Shown: positions 11,727-22,061 of the stretch, one piece after another
Layout: each line of letters opens with the position of its first letter
Position numbering within the stretch: the first letter of the stretch is position 1
Origin: Sepiola atlantica
Lineage: Eukaryota > Mollusca > Cephalopoda > Sepiida > Sepiolidae
DNA: 64,000 bases
NCBI GenBank assembly: GCA_963556195.1
Contig: OY744535.1
Coordinates: 94,582,853 to 94,646,852 of the forward strand
Direction: 5' to 3'
Position numbers and translations under genes: made by a program
The notes under the pieces: model-generated
What the model was told of the DNA's origin: nothing
Databases searched by the model: none
The model's input: only the letters and a program-made list of their open reading frames with translations

Positions 11727-11771
11727 TAAAATGAAAAAGGAAAACCAAAAACTGGATGTTTTTTATGTGTA

Positions 11772-11812
11772 CATCAACGTTTCGTCTTTATTTATAAGAC
11801 TTCATCAGGATG
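11772..11812 (-). ncRNA. Hammerhead ribozyme, family B (left arm)
   Basis: Minus strand: stem I CATC/GATG, CTGATGA, one unpaired A, stem II GTCTT/AAGAC with an ATAAATA loop, GAA, then a palindromic ACGT stem III and UU before the cleavage point. Stem III has no loop of its own, so it would need pairing between two copies in a dimer. Confidence 0.65.
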
Positions 11813-11991
11813 ATGATATAGGGAAAATATATCATGCAAGCACAGATACATGTAGGGTAGACATGTTGGGAAGAAAAAGTACGGACGTCCAGCAAGACGC
11901 TGCCATTATTTTTCATTTTATTTTATTTTTCTTCCCAACATGTCTACCCTACATGTATCTGTGCTTGCATGATATCTTTTCCCTATATCAT

Positions 11992-12032
11992 CATCCTGAT
12001 GAAGTCTTATAAATAAAGACGAAACGTTGATG
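11992..12032 (+). ncRNA. Hammerhead ribozyme, family B (right arm)
   Basis: Mirror of the left-arm copy. CATC 11992-11995, CTGATGA 11996-12002, unpaired A12003, stem II 12004-12008 with 12016-12020, GAAA 12021-12024, palindromic ACGT, GATG 12029-12032. Confidence 0.65.
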
Positions 12033-12108
12033 TACACATAAAAAACATCCTTTTTGGTTTTCCTTTTTCATTTTACCATCACGTCGGATTACCTTCATCC
12101 TTCTCTTC

Positions 12109-12251
<143 letters not shown>

Positions 12252-12422
12252 TGTAGGTTTGCAATCCGAGGCTGGAGCAATGTGATATAGGTCCCAGAAG
12301 GTGGAAAAGGTTAACAAAAACAAACGAGACGAGAAAACAAGAATGGAATCTCAAATCAATTTATTAATATTTCACGTAAAACAGGAACTTACACTTATAT
12401 TTACCAAGCAAACTACAACCTC

Positions 12423-12824
<402 letters not shown>

Positions 12825-12904
<80 letters not shown>

Positions 12905-12930
12905 GCGTGTGTGTATGTGTGTGTGTGTGT
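12825..12930. repeat. (AT)n then (GT)n
   Basis: About 75 bp of AT followed by GTGTGT. Confidence 0.97.
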
Positions 12931-12932
12931 AA

Positions 12933-12972
12933 ATAGCGTTTCAAGCTTATTATTCTTATCTATGTTGGAAAG
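12933..12972 (-). ncRNA. Hammerhead remnant, family O
   Basis: AAGC/GCTT stem-II remnant, GAAACGC box and start of stem III are present; CTGATGA is lost. Confidence 0.3.
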
Positions 12973-13210
12973 TGACAATTTCCAGTTCACAGAGTCCGTC
13001 TAGATTCTGCAAGCGCGTCGTTAAACAAAATTAAGATCTAAATGTGCCTAGACAGAAGCCTATACGAGAGGGTTCGACGAATGTATTCGGAACTTTGCTT
13101 TAACGCTGATTGGCAGTCTATTTTTAACATCCCCGAGAGTAGACGAATTTATTTCACTTAAAGGGGCTTATCATGATAATAGTTATGAATAAATATTAAA
13201 TGATCTATAA

Positions 13211-13257
13211 CTTACATGCGCTAGCGTTTCAACCCTATTTATTTTATCAGTGTAGGG
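13211..13257 (-). ncRNA. Hammerhead-like motif, family O
   Basis: Minus strand: stem I CCTACA with TGTAAG (5 of 6 pairs), CTGATAA core (G8 changed), weak stem II, GAAA intact, stem III ACGCTAGCGC close to self-complementary. Probably inactive. Confidence 0.5.
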
Positions 13258-13424
13258 ACGCACGGAAACAGTTCACAGAGTCAGCCTAGAATCTGAAAGC
13301 AGTCGCTCGATCCCCACGGCCACCAGAAATTGTCACGTGATTAAGGGAAACTAGCAAATACATGCTCCCCCGCCCCCGATCGCAGATTATGAGATAATGG
13401 TGAACGAACTACATACTCTGACAC

Positions 13425-13650
13425 CCCAGAGAGAAGGTAATGACTGAAAGAATGATATCGTGATGAACTAACACTATCTGTTTCCCCTAAAGGAGGAGTT
13501 AATGCCTGGAAATATTATATCATGACAACAGAATAGATAATACACAACCGACACTCACAAAAAAAGAAGAAGGTAATCCTGCGAAGATCGTGTCGTGAGA
13601 AACAAACATTAACTATACTGCACACTCCCTCAAAAAAGGATTAATGTCTA
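13425..13650 (+). repeat. Degenerate ~70-bp tandem repeat, left block
   Basis: Units start with AAAGGAGGAGTTAATGCCTG-like sequence and continue with a TATATCATGA segment and an ACTCAC/CCTC-type end. The same degenerate units resume at about 14440-14800, on the far side of the Ig-like segment. Confidence 0.65.
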
Positions 13651-14360
13651 AGTGTTACATTGCTACTCCTTCTTGGACCGCGGCAGTTCTCTTAAACCAC
13701 TTAAACAATTGGTTACGGTCCCAAAAAAGGTGTTTGTTGCATACCTTAGTGTTTCTCCCTGTCGTGTAGGGGGCTGGTCGTGTCGTCTAGTCGATGAATT
13801 CTTTCTTCCGTGAACCACGCCGTCCGTTGTCTGCAACAAAAGCCATGACGCTTCCGAAGACAAACTCCTCTTTTAGATTTGATTTAATTTATTACAAGAG
13901 TTGTTATTTCAACTGGGAGTCATTCACAACGTCGGTGAGAGAGAGGGAGAGAACACATCCTACTTTATCATAGTTAACAATGTTTCTTAACCATTCATAG
14001 AGAGGGGGGAAAGGATTCTCGCTCTTGTCTTTCCTTAAGGGAAATATTCGGGTTTTTACATTGTGAATCGCACGTCCTACTCGGTTCGCCCTCCAAATCA
14101 GACGGACTAAAAAACTCGCTTCTCACAGGAACGAGTGACGTCACAGATCCCTCTGTTTCCCACGCAAGGCCCGCGAAGTCACAGAACCTCTCGCAAGTGT
14201 AGACTGGCCCCTGATATGGGGTCTCGTCACACGGTAACCTCGTCACGTTTGTTAGCTCTGACTGTGAGAACAACCCCTAATCTGCACCCGCGTTAATTCG
14301 CGCAAGTCAAACCCGATTTCCAACAGATACGTCCTTTCCCATAGAGCCATTGTCAAACAT
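13650..14360 (-). pseudogene. Ig-like gene fragment, copy 1 (inverted)
   Basis: A GC-richer block homologous, in inverted orientation, to 37320-37960. On the minus strand two exon-like segments occur in order. Exon A (14127-14261) follows a TTCTCACAG acceptor-like end and encodes SELTNVTRLPC, then CERFCDFAGLAWETEGSVTS; the Cys to Trp spacing (Cys, then Trp about 11 residues on) suggests strands B-C of an Ig-like fold. Exon B (13745-13830) lies between TTTGTTGCAG and GTATGC. Length differences between the copies are not all multiples of three, so these look like decaying fragments. Function unknown. Confidence 0.4.
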
Positions 14361-14439
14361 AAGATAAATGTATCATGACTAGTGCAAATACACTACACTA
14401 CCCACAAATTAAGAAATAAAGACAGGATGGAGTCTTCCC

Positions 14440-14800
14440 ATGTCCCTCTCACCAAAAGAAATAATAGGAGGTGATACATGGGAAGATTATATCATAATGA
14501 AGAAATATATATAACACCACCTCACAAAGGAGGAGTTAGTGCCTGGTCGATGGTATTATAAAAACAGTACAGACATAACAATACCTCCACTTAAAAAGGA
14601 GGTAATATCTGGAAGGATCCCCCATTAAAGTGGAGGTAACACCTGCGAGTATGTTATCATTGAAACAAATAAAGTACTAAACTCTCTCCTCCAACAAAAG
14701 AGAAGGTAGGCCCTGGGAAGATGGTTCTACGACAAGCGAATATATACTACATACCTCTCATTTTCAAAGGAGGATGTAATACCTAGGAGAATGAGAATGC
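14440..14800 (+). repeat. Degenerate ~70-bp tandem repeat, right block
   Basis: About five degenerate units, each with AAAGGAGG(A/T) near the start and a CTGGNAAGAT-like segment. Confidence 0.65.
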
Positions 14801-14920
14801 GTGGCAAAATATATCACATTTATTTCGTTTAGATTGATAAACATTAACATTTTGGTAAATTTGAGAGAGAGGAGAGAGACAGTAGGCCTGATTACTCCTA
14901 ATATCGAGAAAACTTTTGCA

Positions 14921-14949
14921 TATATATATATATATATACATATATATAT
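14921..14949. repeat. Short (AT)n
   Basis: AT tract with one C interruption. Confidence 0.9.
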
Positions 14950-15146
14950 AATTATTAATGACAATATATGTATTAGCATACACTATCAGTGCCCTTTTAC
15001 TTTGCAGTCTCCTGAAACGAGTCAGTTCGATGATTGTCAATTAGTGACAACAGAGCAAATATAGGTCAGGTTCATGTTATAATCCATGAACCATGTTTTT
15101 ATTTTTTTTTTTTCACATTTCCAAAAAACATAACATTTCTGTGAGG

Positions 15147-15148
15147 TA

Positions 15149-15171
<23 letters not shown>
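15147..15171. repeat. Short (AT)n
   Basis: AT tract followed by poly-T. Confidence 0.9.
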
Positions 15172-15179
<8 letters not shown>

Positions 15180-15565
15180 TTCTTCTCTCAATCGTTTGAG
15201 CCATGGCTACTACTTTTCCTTAACGAACACTCATGCTAACCCTAACATACACTTATTATAAGCTGATTTAGAAAATAATTATCATGTAAAAAAGGAAAAC
15301 AAATATTTGTGTTTGGTTTTATATAAAAACATTTGAAAAAGTATTATGTATTATTGATTTAACTACAAACAGATATAGTCGTGATAAATGAAATAAAACA
15401 TTCGCATTTAGAAAAATATAACGTGTATACATATATATATAGAGAGAGAGAGAGAGAAAGAGATAGAAGAAAAAAGAGTGATAAATATACGACGATTGTC
15501 CAAATTTATTTCAAATTTCAATTGTTTAATGCAAGGTGTATTCAGTATTAAACTAGTGTTTATTA

Positions 15566-15623
15566 TTCTTTCCTTAAGCCAAGGCTTTTCAAAGATCGAG
15601 ATCTTATCATCAGAGGAGAAATA
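15566..15623 (-). ncRNA. Hammerhead ribozyme, type I, family A
   Basis: Minus strand: stem I ends CCT (15614-15616) pairing into AGGAAAGAA (15566-15574), 7 of 8 positions. CTGATGA is the complement of 15607-15613. Stem II AAGAT/ATCTT has loop CTCG. GAA follows, then stem III AAGCC/GGCTT, with UA cleavage predicted at 15575. The flank continues into a GTTGGCTTTCG-type repeat also used by the nested foldback at 16.5-17.2 kb. Confidence 0.83.
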
Positions 15624-15799
15624 CAGATAGATAAGTTGGCTTTCGAAAAAACCAAACAATATACATATATATATTTTTTTCATTGCTTACTACCTAGCTC
15701 TACTTACGTATCGAGCACTGTTGAAGTAAATACTGAAAACTAACGCATAAAAAATAATATTTCCTTATAATATTTTATGTGGATACATGAAGTACTAAT

Positions 15800-15800
15800 A

Positions 15801-15858
<58 letters not shown>
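15800..15858. repeat. (AT)n microsatellite
   Basis: Pure AT tract with one G near its start. Confidence 0.97.
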
Positions 15859-15861
<3 letters not shown>

Positions 15862-15967
15862 TGTAGATTTCAATTTTGTGTAGAGAATCTGAATAACAGA
15901 GCTCAATGTAATTTAAACAGAGCAAAACAGAATTATAAAAAGAAAAACTATACACACATTAAGGTTG

Positions 15968-16019
15968 TACACATAATAACTTATTTCGACCCCTTTAATT
16001 AGGTCTCCTCAGATGTATA
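15968..16019 (-). ncRNA. Hammerhead ribozyme, family F (left arm)
   Basis: Exact complement of the right-arm ribozyme at 16043-16094, with identical elements. Confidence 0.85.
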
Positions 16020-16042
16020 GAGGTTTTTTTGACGTGGTTGTC

Positions 16043-16094
16043 TATACATCTGAGGAGACCTAATTAAAGGGGTCGAAATAAGTTATTATGTGTA
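16043..16094 (+). ncRNA. Hammerhead ribozyme, family F (right arm)
   Basis: Stem I TATACAT (16043-16049) pairs with ATGTGTA (16088-16094) over 7 bp with one wobble. CTGAGGA 16050-16056. Stem II GACC (16057-16060) pairs with GGTC (16071-16074). GAA 16075-16077. Stem III ATAAGTTAT (16078-16086) is near-palindromic. U16087 is the cleavage nucleotide. All core positions fit CUGANGA and GAAA. Confidence 0.87.
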
Positions 16095-16127
16095 CAACCT
16101 TAATGTGTGTATAGTTTTTCTTTTTAT

Positions 16128-16132
<5 letters not shown>

Positions 16133-16205
<73 letters not shown>
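16133..16205. repeat. (CT)n then (AT)n
   Basis: CT to about 16163, then AT to 16205. Confidence 0.97.
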
Positions 16206-16210
<5 letters not shown>

Positions 16211-16465
16211 AAAGAAGCTTTGAGTTATTTTAAACAAAAAGACAAAAAAGGAAAATGCGGTTTAAATTCCCACAGAAACCAACCAAATCCAAAATAGTGC
16301 AGACCTAACATTCGTTAGGAAATTAATAAATAAATAAAATATATAATAGTAAGTAAATAAAATAAAAAGGCGGATTAAGCATCCAACAGTGAAACAAAAA
16401 CAGGAGACCTTAACGTAAGCATCCAATATTAACACGGGGATCATCAGCTGTTTACAATGTAAGTA
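16206..16465 (+). repeat. Dispersed repeat family R, copy 1
   Basis: Starts TCTAAAGAAGCTTTGAGTTA immediately after an AT tract. A second copy lies at 63201-63450 and a third is cut by the window end at 63956-64000. It ends near a GGGGATCATCAGCTGTTTAC block related to family S. No coding capacity. Confidence 0.85.
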
Positions 16466-16556
16466 GTGACATGCCATGATAAATGTCAATATACTGAAAT
16501 CATATGCCATTAATAGGGTCAAGATGAAAATTCATAAGTTGACTTTCGAAAAAAAA

Positions 16557-16560
<4 letters not shown>

Positions 16561-16617
<57 letters not shown>
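16561..16617. repeat. (AT)n microsatellite
   Basis: Inside the nested foldback. Confidence 0.97.
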
Positions 16618-16618
<1 letters not shown>

Positions 16619-17005
16619 CATGAAAAATTCCAGTATACTGAAATCATATGCCCTTAATAGGATTAAGATGAACATTCATATACACTAAATGTACAAAAGC
16701 AAGGAAATTCCCAAATGTTTACACATTTATTGTCATTAAGGGTATGCGAGCACAACAGGGCTATGTATTTTACTGGTAGGAATTTTTCTTCAGCGTACCT
16801 CACACACTTCATCCACTCATGCAAAGAGATTTATACTGTAGTGATATGATAATGAAATTGTTTGGTTGATATGTAGTCATACCCTTAATGACAATAAAAG
16901 TGTAAACATTTGGGAATTTCCTTGCTTTTGTACATTTAATGTATATGAATTTTCATCTTAACCCTATTAAGGGCATATGATTTAAGTATACTGTCATTTT
17001 TCATG

Positions 17006-17009
<4 letters not shown>

Positions 17010-17072
<63 letters not shown>

Positions 17073-17108
17073 ACACAGTATAATTTGTTGTACAGACAAG
17101 TAAAACAT

Positions 17109-17161
<53 letters not shown>
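17010..17161. repeat. Two (AT)n tracts
   Basis: Tracts at 17010-17071 and 17115-17161, separated by about 45 bp of unique sequence. Confidence 0.95.
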
Positions 17162-17164
<3 letters not shown>

Positions 17165-17677
17165 TTTTTTTTCGAAAGCCAACTTATGAATTTTCATCTT
17201 AACCCATTACTGGCATATGAGTTCAGTATATTGGCATTGATCATGGAATGTCACTACTTTTGTAAAGGCTATGCCCCAAGACAATGGTAATTTTCAAGTT
17301 TTTTTTAATTTTCTGGAAAACTAAGATATATGGTAAACTGAAATTAAAATGGCATCAACTAGACCCTAGAACCTCTTTTTCTGCCAAAAATCAGCTGAAT
17401 CCATCAAATAGTTGATGAGATACAGGGTGGCACACACGTACGTACGTACACACGGATAACACAAAATCACTCCTGACCTTTCTAGATCTCTGGGTTGCCT
17501 TGACTAATGATGCTGAAAGTCTACACACTTATAGAACCTATCAAATGAAAATTTTGTGCAAAGTTTTAACTAATTTGGTTTATTTGTTTTTGAGTTATGA
17601 CTGATCAAAAAAATGAGATTTCTAGCATAGGTCGTTTTTGAAGTCTATTAATGGATAAATCGCTATCGTGCCTCCCT

Positions 17678-17680
<3 letters not shown>

Positions 17681-17759
<79 letters not shown>
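17681..17759. repeat. (AT)n microsatellite
   Basis: Pure AT tract at the end of family P copy 2. Confidence 0.97.
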
Positions 17760-17762
<3 letters not shown>

Positions 17763-17898
17763 CGCTTGCTTGAAGAAGTAAATAGTTCCCGAAATTTTAT
17801 ATCATACGGAGTTTTCACCAAACTATCTTGATACAGATATTACATAACATTGTAACATTGTGTAAATAAACATATATATGTGTGTTTGTGAAAAAATG

Positions 17899-17929
<31 letters not shown>

Positions 17930-18102
17930 ATGTATACATTTTATTAAGGGTGAACCTATTTAATTTGTTCAACCATTATATGTTTTATTTGCTCTAACGT
18001 GTGTCTATCCCTCACACTCCTGCATTGTATTGCCTTCTAAGTATCACATTTCTATATACTAATAAACAATTCTTACAGCAAACTACATACACCTCTTATA
18101 TA

Positions 18103-18107
<5 letters not shown>

Positions 18108-18171
<64 letters not shown>

Positions 18172-18174
18172 TTG

Positions 18175-18247
<73 letters not shown>
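18108..18247. repeat. Interrupted (AT)n
   Basis: Two AT tracts with short GT/AC variants between them. Confidence 0.95.
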
Positions 18248-18250
<3 letters not shown>

Positions 18251-18315
18251 AACATCGCCGACTGTCAGCTTTACGGTTGCGTTTCGATCCCAGCTTGAGG
18301 AACTAACTGGTCTAG

Positions 18316-18358
18316 CCGCACTGATGAGCTGTGAAACAGCGAAACAGTCTGCATGGGG
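18316..18358 (+). ncRNA. Hammerhead ribozyme, family H unit 1
   Basis: Stem I CCGCA (18316-18320) pairs with TGGGG (18354-18358), 4 of 5. CTGATGA 18321-18327. Stem II GCTGT/ACAGC (18328-18332, 18336-18340) has loop GAA. GAA 18341-18343. Stem III ACAG/CTGC (18344-18352) has its last U changed to C relative to unit 2. Confidence 0.78.
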
Positions 18359-18589
18359 ATGACTATATAAAGCCCCCCCCCCCCCGGGTAGAGCTTATGT
18401 TTGTAAGGGTATCGCCAACTGCCATTAGCGTAAAACAGCCAATGCTCATTAGGTAAACACTAATTCGAGCTCCGGCAATTGCAATGTTTACATTCCGTCA
18501 GTGTCGCATGATGGCGAAGGGTTAAGATCGCCGACTGTCTGCTCGACGGTTGCGTTTCGATCCCGGCTGAAGGTACTAACTGGTGTAGA

Positions 18590-18631
18590 CGCACTGATAA
18601 GCTGTGAAACAGCGATACAGTCTGTATGTGG
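18590..18631 (+). ncRNA. Hammerhead ribozyme, family H unit 2
   Basis: Stem I CGCA (18590-18593) pairs with TGTG (18627-18630). Core CTGATAA (18594-18600) has G8 changed to A. Stem II GCTGT/ACAGC is intact. GATA replaces GAAA (18614-18617). Stem III ACAG/CTGT is perfect, cleavage UA at 18626. Two core substitutions predict loss of activity. Confidence 0.65.
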
Positions 18632-18633
18632 AT

Positions 18634-18640
<7 letters not shown>

Positions 18641-18675
<35 letters not shown>

Positions 18676-18682
18676 GTATATC

Positions 18683-18757
<75 letters not shown>
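18641..18757. repeat. Interrupted (AT)n
   Basis: 3' tail of the SINE dimer, with a TATGTATATCTG variant in the middle. Confidence 0.95.
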
Positions 18758-18763
<6 letters not shown>

Positions 18764-18922
18764 TGTTTGATTTATCCACGTTTTGGATATATATTTTAAA
18801 GGTCAAAAACTAATGCCTTGATCATTTTATTGTGAAAAGAGTTTTTTGTGAAGGAAATATGAAAATAATTTTACACCAAATAGAAATACATTAACTTGAT
18901 TCAAAAAAGCTATTTAAAATTT

Positions 18923-18937
18923 CTTATAAGGTTAAAA

Positions 18938-18983
<46 letters not shown>

Positions 18984-18996
18984 TTTTAACCTTATA

Positions 18997-18999
<3 letters not shown>
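18923..18999. repeat. Palindrome around (AT)n
   Basis: CTTATAAGGTTAAAAGTGAT on the left and its complement on the right flank an AT core; a second AT tract follows at 18999-19055. Confidence 0.9.
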
Positions 19000-19064
<65 letters not shown>

Positions 19065-19218
19065 TTGTGTGTGTATGTGTGTGGAGGTATATATCGTCGC
19101 ATTTGTGTCAAGGGCATTTGACATTTAACCTTTCGGTTCGTAAAAGTTTGTCGATATACTCTTTACAACAGCAATAGCAAATGGAATACACTGACCCTAA
19201 CCCTAACACACACACCCC

Positions 19219-19232
<14 letters not shown>

Positions 19233-19283
<51 letters not shown>
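19233..19283. repeat. (AC)n/(AT)n tract
   Basis: Follows a CCCTAACCCTAACACACACA sequence at about 19195. Confidence 0.95.
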
Positions 19284-19285
<2 letters not shown>

Positions 19286-19493
19286 CTCTGTGTATTAGTG
19301 TGTGTTTACTGACTCGACAATTGCCGTCATCACTTCTTCATTCAAATTTAGCACCAAATAAATAATTATTATGTTAAATGTTATTTGTCTACGCACTTTG
19401 GTATTTAGACTTGCGATTCGAAAAAGTTGGTCGGAAATGACATAAAAATGTGTGTGTGTTTGTGTTTTTAATGACTAGAATAAAGGTGCAAAT

Positions 19494-19496
<3 letters not shown>

Positions 19497-19560
<64 letters not shown>
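19497..19560. repeat. (AT)n microsatellite
   Basis: Pure AT tract directly before a family B element. Confidence 0.97.
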
Positions 19561-19562
<2 letters not shown>

Positions 19563-19820
19563 GAAGAGAAGGATGAAGGTAATCCGACGTGATCGGAAAA
19601 TGAAAAAGGAAAACCAAAAAATGGATGTTTTTTATGTGTACATCAACGTTTCGTCTTTATTTATAAGACTTCATCAGGATGATAATATAGAGAAAAAATG
19701 TCATGCAAGTACAGATACATGTAGGGTAGACATATTGGGAGGAAAAATAAAATAAACTAATGGCCACTACTAGGTGGACGTCCGTACTTGTTGGAGAATA
19801 AAAATGAATGTTGAAGAAAA
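19561..19820 (-). mobile_element. Family B element, half copy
   Basis: Very similar to 12525-12790, including the GTTGGAGAATAAAAATGAAT tail. Begins exactly at the end of an AT tract. Confidence 0.82.
19641..19681 (-). ncRNA. Hammerhead ribozyme, family B
   Basis: Identical core to 12613-12653: CATC/GATG stem I, CTGATGA, unpaired A, GTCTT/AAGAC stem II, GAAAC, ACGT stem III. Confidence 0.62.
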
Positions 19821-20094
19821 TGAGTGGGGACGAAATGGAAAGATGGGGTGAGCAAGGACTACTGTGGCTGGTGGTAAGAGAAAGAGGTGGGGGATGAGCA
19901 GTGGTAAAGTGGATGGCAGAGAGAGAGTGGAGGAGAGGGAGGAGGGAGGTGTTTGACCAGATGGCTGCGGTCAAGATTGAAGGGGAAAAATAAGTTGGAA
20001 TGTGTGTGTGTGGAGGGTGTATGCAGGTAAAGGAGGATGGGTAGAGAAAGAGGAGGTATGTGATTATGGTGGATGGGCGAAAGTTATGGTCTTA

Positions 20095-20345
20095 GAGAAC
20101 GTTTTGATAAAATGAGGGAATTTAAGAAGGGGTATGGGAGAAAATAGTTGAGAGGGGGAGAGGGAGGATTTGTTGTGATAGGGTGTGAAATATTTAAAAT
20201 GTTTGGAGAGCGTTTTGAGAAAATGAGGGATTTAAGAAGGGAGTATGGAAAAGTGAGGGTATGGGAGAAATAGTTGAGAGGGGGAATGGTGAGGGGGAGA
20301 GGGAGGATTTGTTGTGATAGGGTATGAAATATTTGAAATATTTGG
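20095..20345. repeat. Purine-rich direct duplication
   Basis: About 110-135 bp repeated twice in tandem; both copies include GAGGATTTGTTGTGATAGGG. It sits in a strongly purine-rich stretch from about 19800 to 20420. Confidence 0.8.
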
Positions 20346-20982
20346 AAAATGATAGCAATGAGTGAAGGAGTGGAGGGGTGGAGGAGGGCGGTAATTGAAC
20401 GGGTGGGTATGGAATATTTGAAATATTTGGAACATAAGAAAGTTTAGTTGGACTGCAGTGTTCATACCCTATCACAACAATTTTTGGACGATCTGACCTT
20501 CGAAAAAATAAGTCAGATCATTAGAACGAACGGAGTGAATTGTCCTGCAGAAACAACGAAGTTTGTGTCGATAGAAACAAGAACTTGATAAACCAATCAT
20601 AAAATATCTACACAATCTAGGGAATCAGAGTAGATATTACGACTTTGAAATACTCTTAAAAAAAACCCAGAAAAGGGAAAAGTTAATCCAAATTAGGGTA
20701 ATTAAATGTATAAGAGATATGCAAAAAAATTGTTTATTATAAAAAATGTTTTACTGAATTAAACATAAGAAGACGGAATAATGCTTTCATAAAGCGGACC
20801 AGAATGAGTGTTCGAATTCGGATGAAAATTAGATAATGCAAAAAGGGTAAAAGTGATCTAACAAGGAAAAAAAGACAAGAGAAAGAGAGAGAGAAGGATA
20901 GAGAGAATGGATAGAGGAGAAAGCGCGAAGAGGAACGGAAAGTAATCCCCCCAAAAAGAACCAATCACTAAAAAAGTCTGAA

Positions 20983-21021
20983 TTGCTCATCATCATTACT
21001 GTCACCACCACTACCACCACC

Positions 21022-21076
<55 letters not shown>

Positions 21077-21726
21077 CAACCATCAACACCAACATTAACA
21101 CCACTACCAACACCACCCCAACACCAACACCTACACCACCAACAACACCACCAACACCACCACCACTACCACCACCATCAACACCAACACCAACACCAAC
21201 ACCAACACCAACACCAACACCAACACCAACACCAACAACAAAACCACCACAAACACCAACATTAACACCAACACCAACACCACCACCAACACCAACACCA
21301 ACACGAACACCAACACCAACACGAACACCAACACCACCACCACCACCACCACAACTAACAACACCAACAACAACACAACAAATACCAACACCATCACCAA
21401 CAACATCACCACCAACAACAACACCACAACCACAAACACAAACACCAACACCATCACCAACAACAACACAACAAACACCAACACAAACATCACCACCAAC
21501 AACAACACCACAAACACCAACACCATCACCAACAACATCACCAACAACAACGACACAACAAACACCAACACAAACACAAACACAAACACAAACACCAACA
21601 CCATCACCAACAACATCATCACCACCACCACCAACACCAAAACCACCACAAACACCAACATTAATACCACCATCAACACCAACACCACCACCAAAAAGCA
21701 TACCCAACAATTATTTTCCCTCTTAA
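20983..21726 (+). repeat. ACC/ACA/CCA trinucleotide repeat with long Thr-Pro frame
   Basis: About 720 bp of ACCACC, ACAACA and ACACCA permutations. One plus-strand frame stays open for 247 codons and reads as Thr-Pro and Asn repeats, mucin-like in composition; the other strand is also open as Gly-Val or Leu-Val repeats. No signal peptide, conserved domain or splice signals seen. Because several frames are open, repeat composition explains it better than coding. Confidence 0.85.
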
Positions 21727-21992
21727 AGTTGTACACGAACCAACAGACAGACATATTAATTATGAAAATATATTTCAATGAATTAAAATAAGGATAGATA
21801 CAGAAATGCGTAAAAAAACAAAACCAAGAAAAAAATAACGTTTACTTATAGTTTTTTATGTCTTCATTTTTATGATTGTTAGCAACAACGGATGGCTTTG
21901 TTTGAGTCAAGACAATTATGGGAGACCTTGTCTTTCGTCATTTAGTTTGATTTTAATTTGTAGATATATCTGCACACACACAAATACACACA

Positions 21993-21996
<4 letters not shown>

Positions 21997-22046
<50 letters not shown>
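21997..22046. repeat. (AT)n microsatellite
   Basis: Left edge of a foldback element. Confidence 0.97.
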
Positions 22047-22048
<2 letters not shown>

Positions 22049-22061
22049 CAACGTCTTCTCT

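Larger units (their letters stand above)
12931..13345 (-). mobile_element. Retrozyme-like tandem dimer, family O, copy 2
   Basis: Two direct-repeat units. GCGTTTCAA occurs at 12936 and 13224 (288 bp apart) and GTTCACAGAGTC at about 12984 and 13271 (287 bp apart). Each unit carries a hammerhead remnant on the minus strand. The internal sequence is homologous to 7145-7602 (shared GTTCGACGAA and GTATTCGGAA blocks). A dimeric layout with one ribozyme per unit is the known retrozyme arrangement. Confidence 0.6.
15931..16132. mobile_element. Near-perfect palindrome carrying mirror-image hammerheads, family F
   Basis: Arms 15931-16020 and about 16041-16132 are essentially exact reverse complements with a loop of about 20 bp. 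Each arm contains a complete hammerhead. Bounded by a (CT)n-(AT)n tract on the right. No coding capacity. Confidence 0.9.
16474..17690 (+). mobile_element. Nested foldback, family P copy 2
   Basis: An outer pair of arms (16474-16560 and 17160-17256) surrounds an inner full family P palindrome (about 16630-17006). The body at 17257-17690 matches 2684-3110. AT tracts lie between the layers (16561-16617, 17010-17071, 17115-17161). Confidence 0.8.
18248..18640 (+). mobile_element. tRNA-HHR SINE, tandem dimer (family H)
   Basis: Two same-orientation units. Unit 1 (18248-18362) is truncated at its 5' end by (AT)n; unit 2 (about 18453-18640) is fuller. The head resembles a tRNA gene: A-box-like TGGCGAAGGGTTAAGATCGC (from about 18512) and B-box-like GGTTGCGTTTCGATCCCGG (18548-18566 in unit 2). 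The body CTAACTGGT leads to a hammerhead at the 3' end and then (AT)n. The predicted cleavage sites (after 18353 and 18626) are 273 nt apart. An internal Pol III promoter plus hammerhead recalls schistosome Sm-alpha. Confidence 0.8.
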
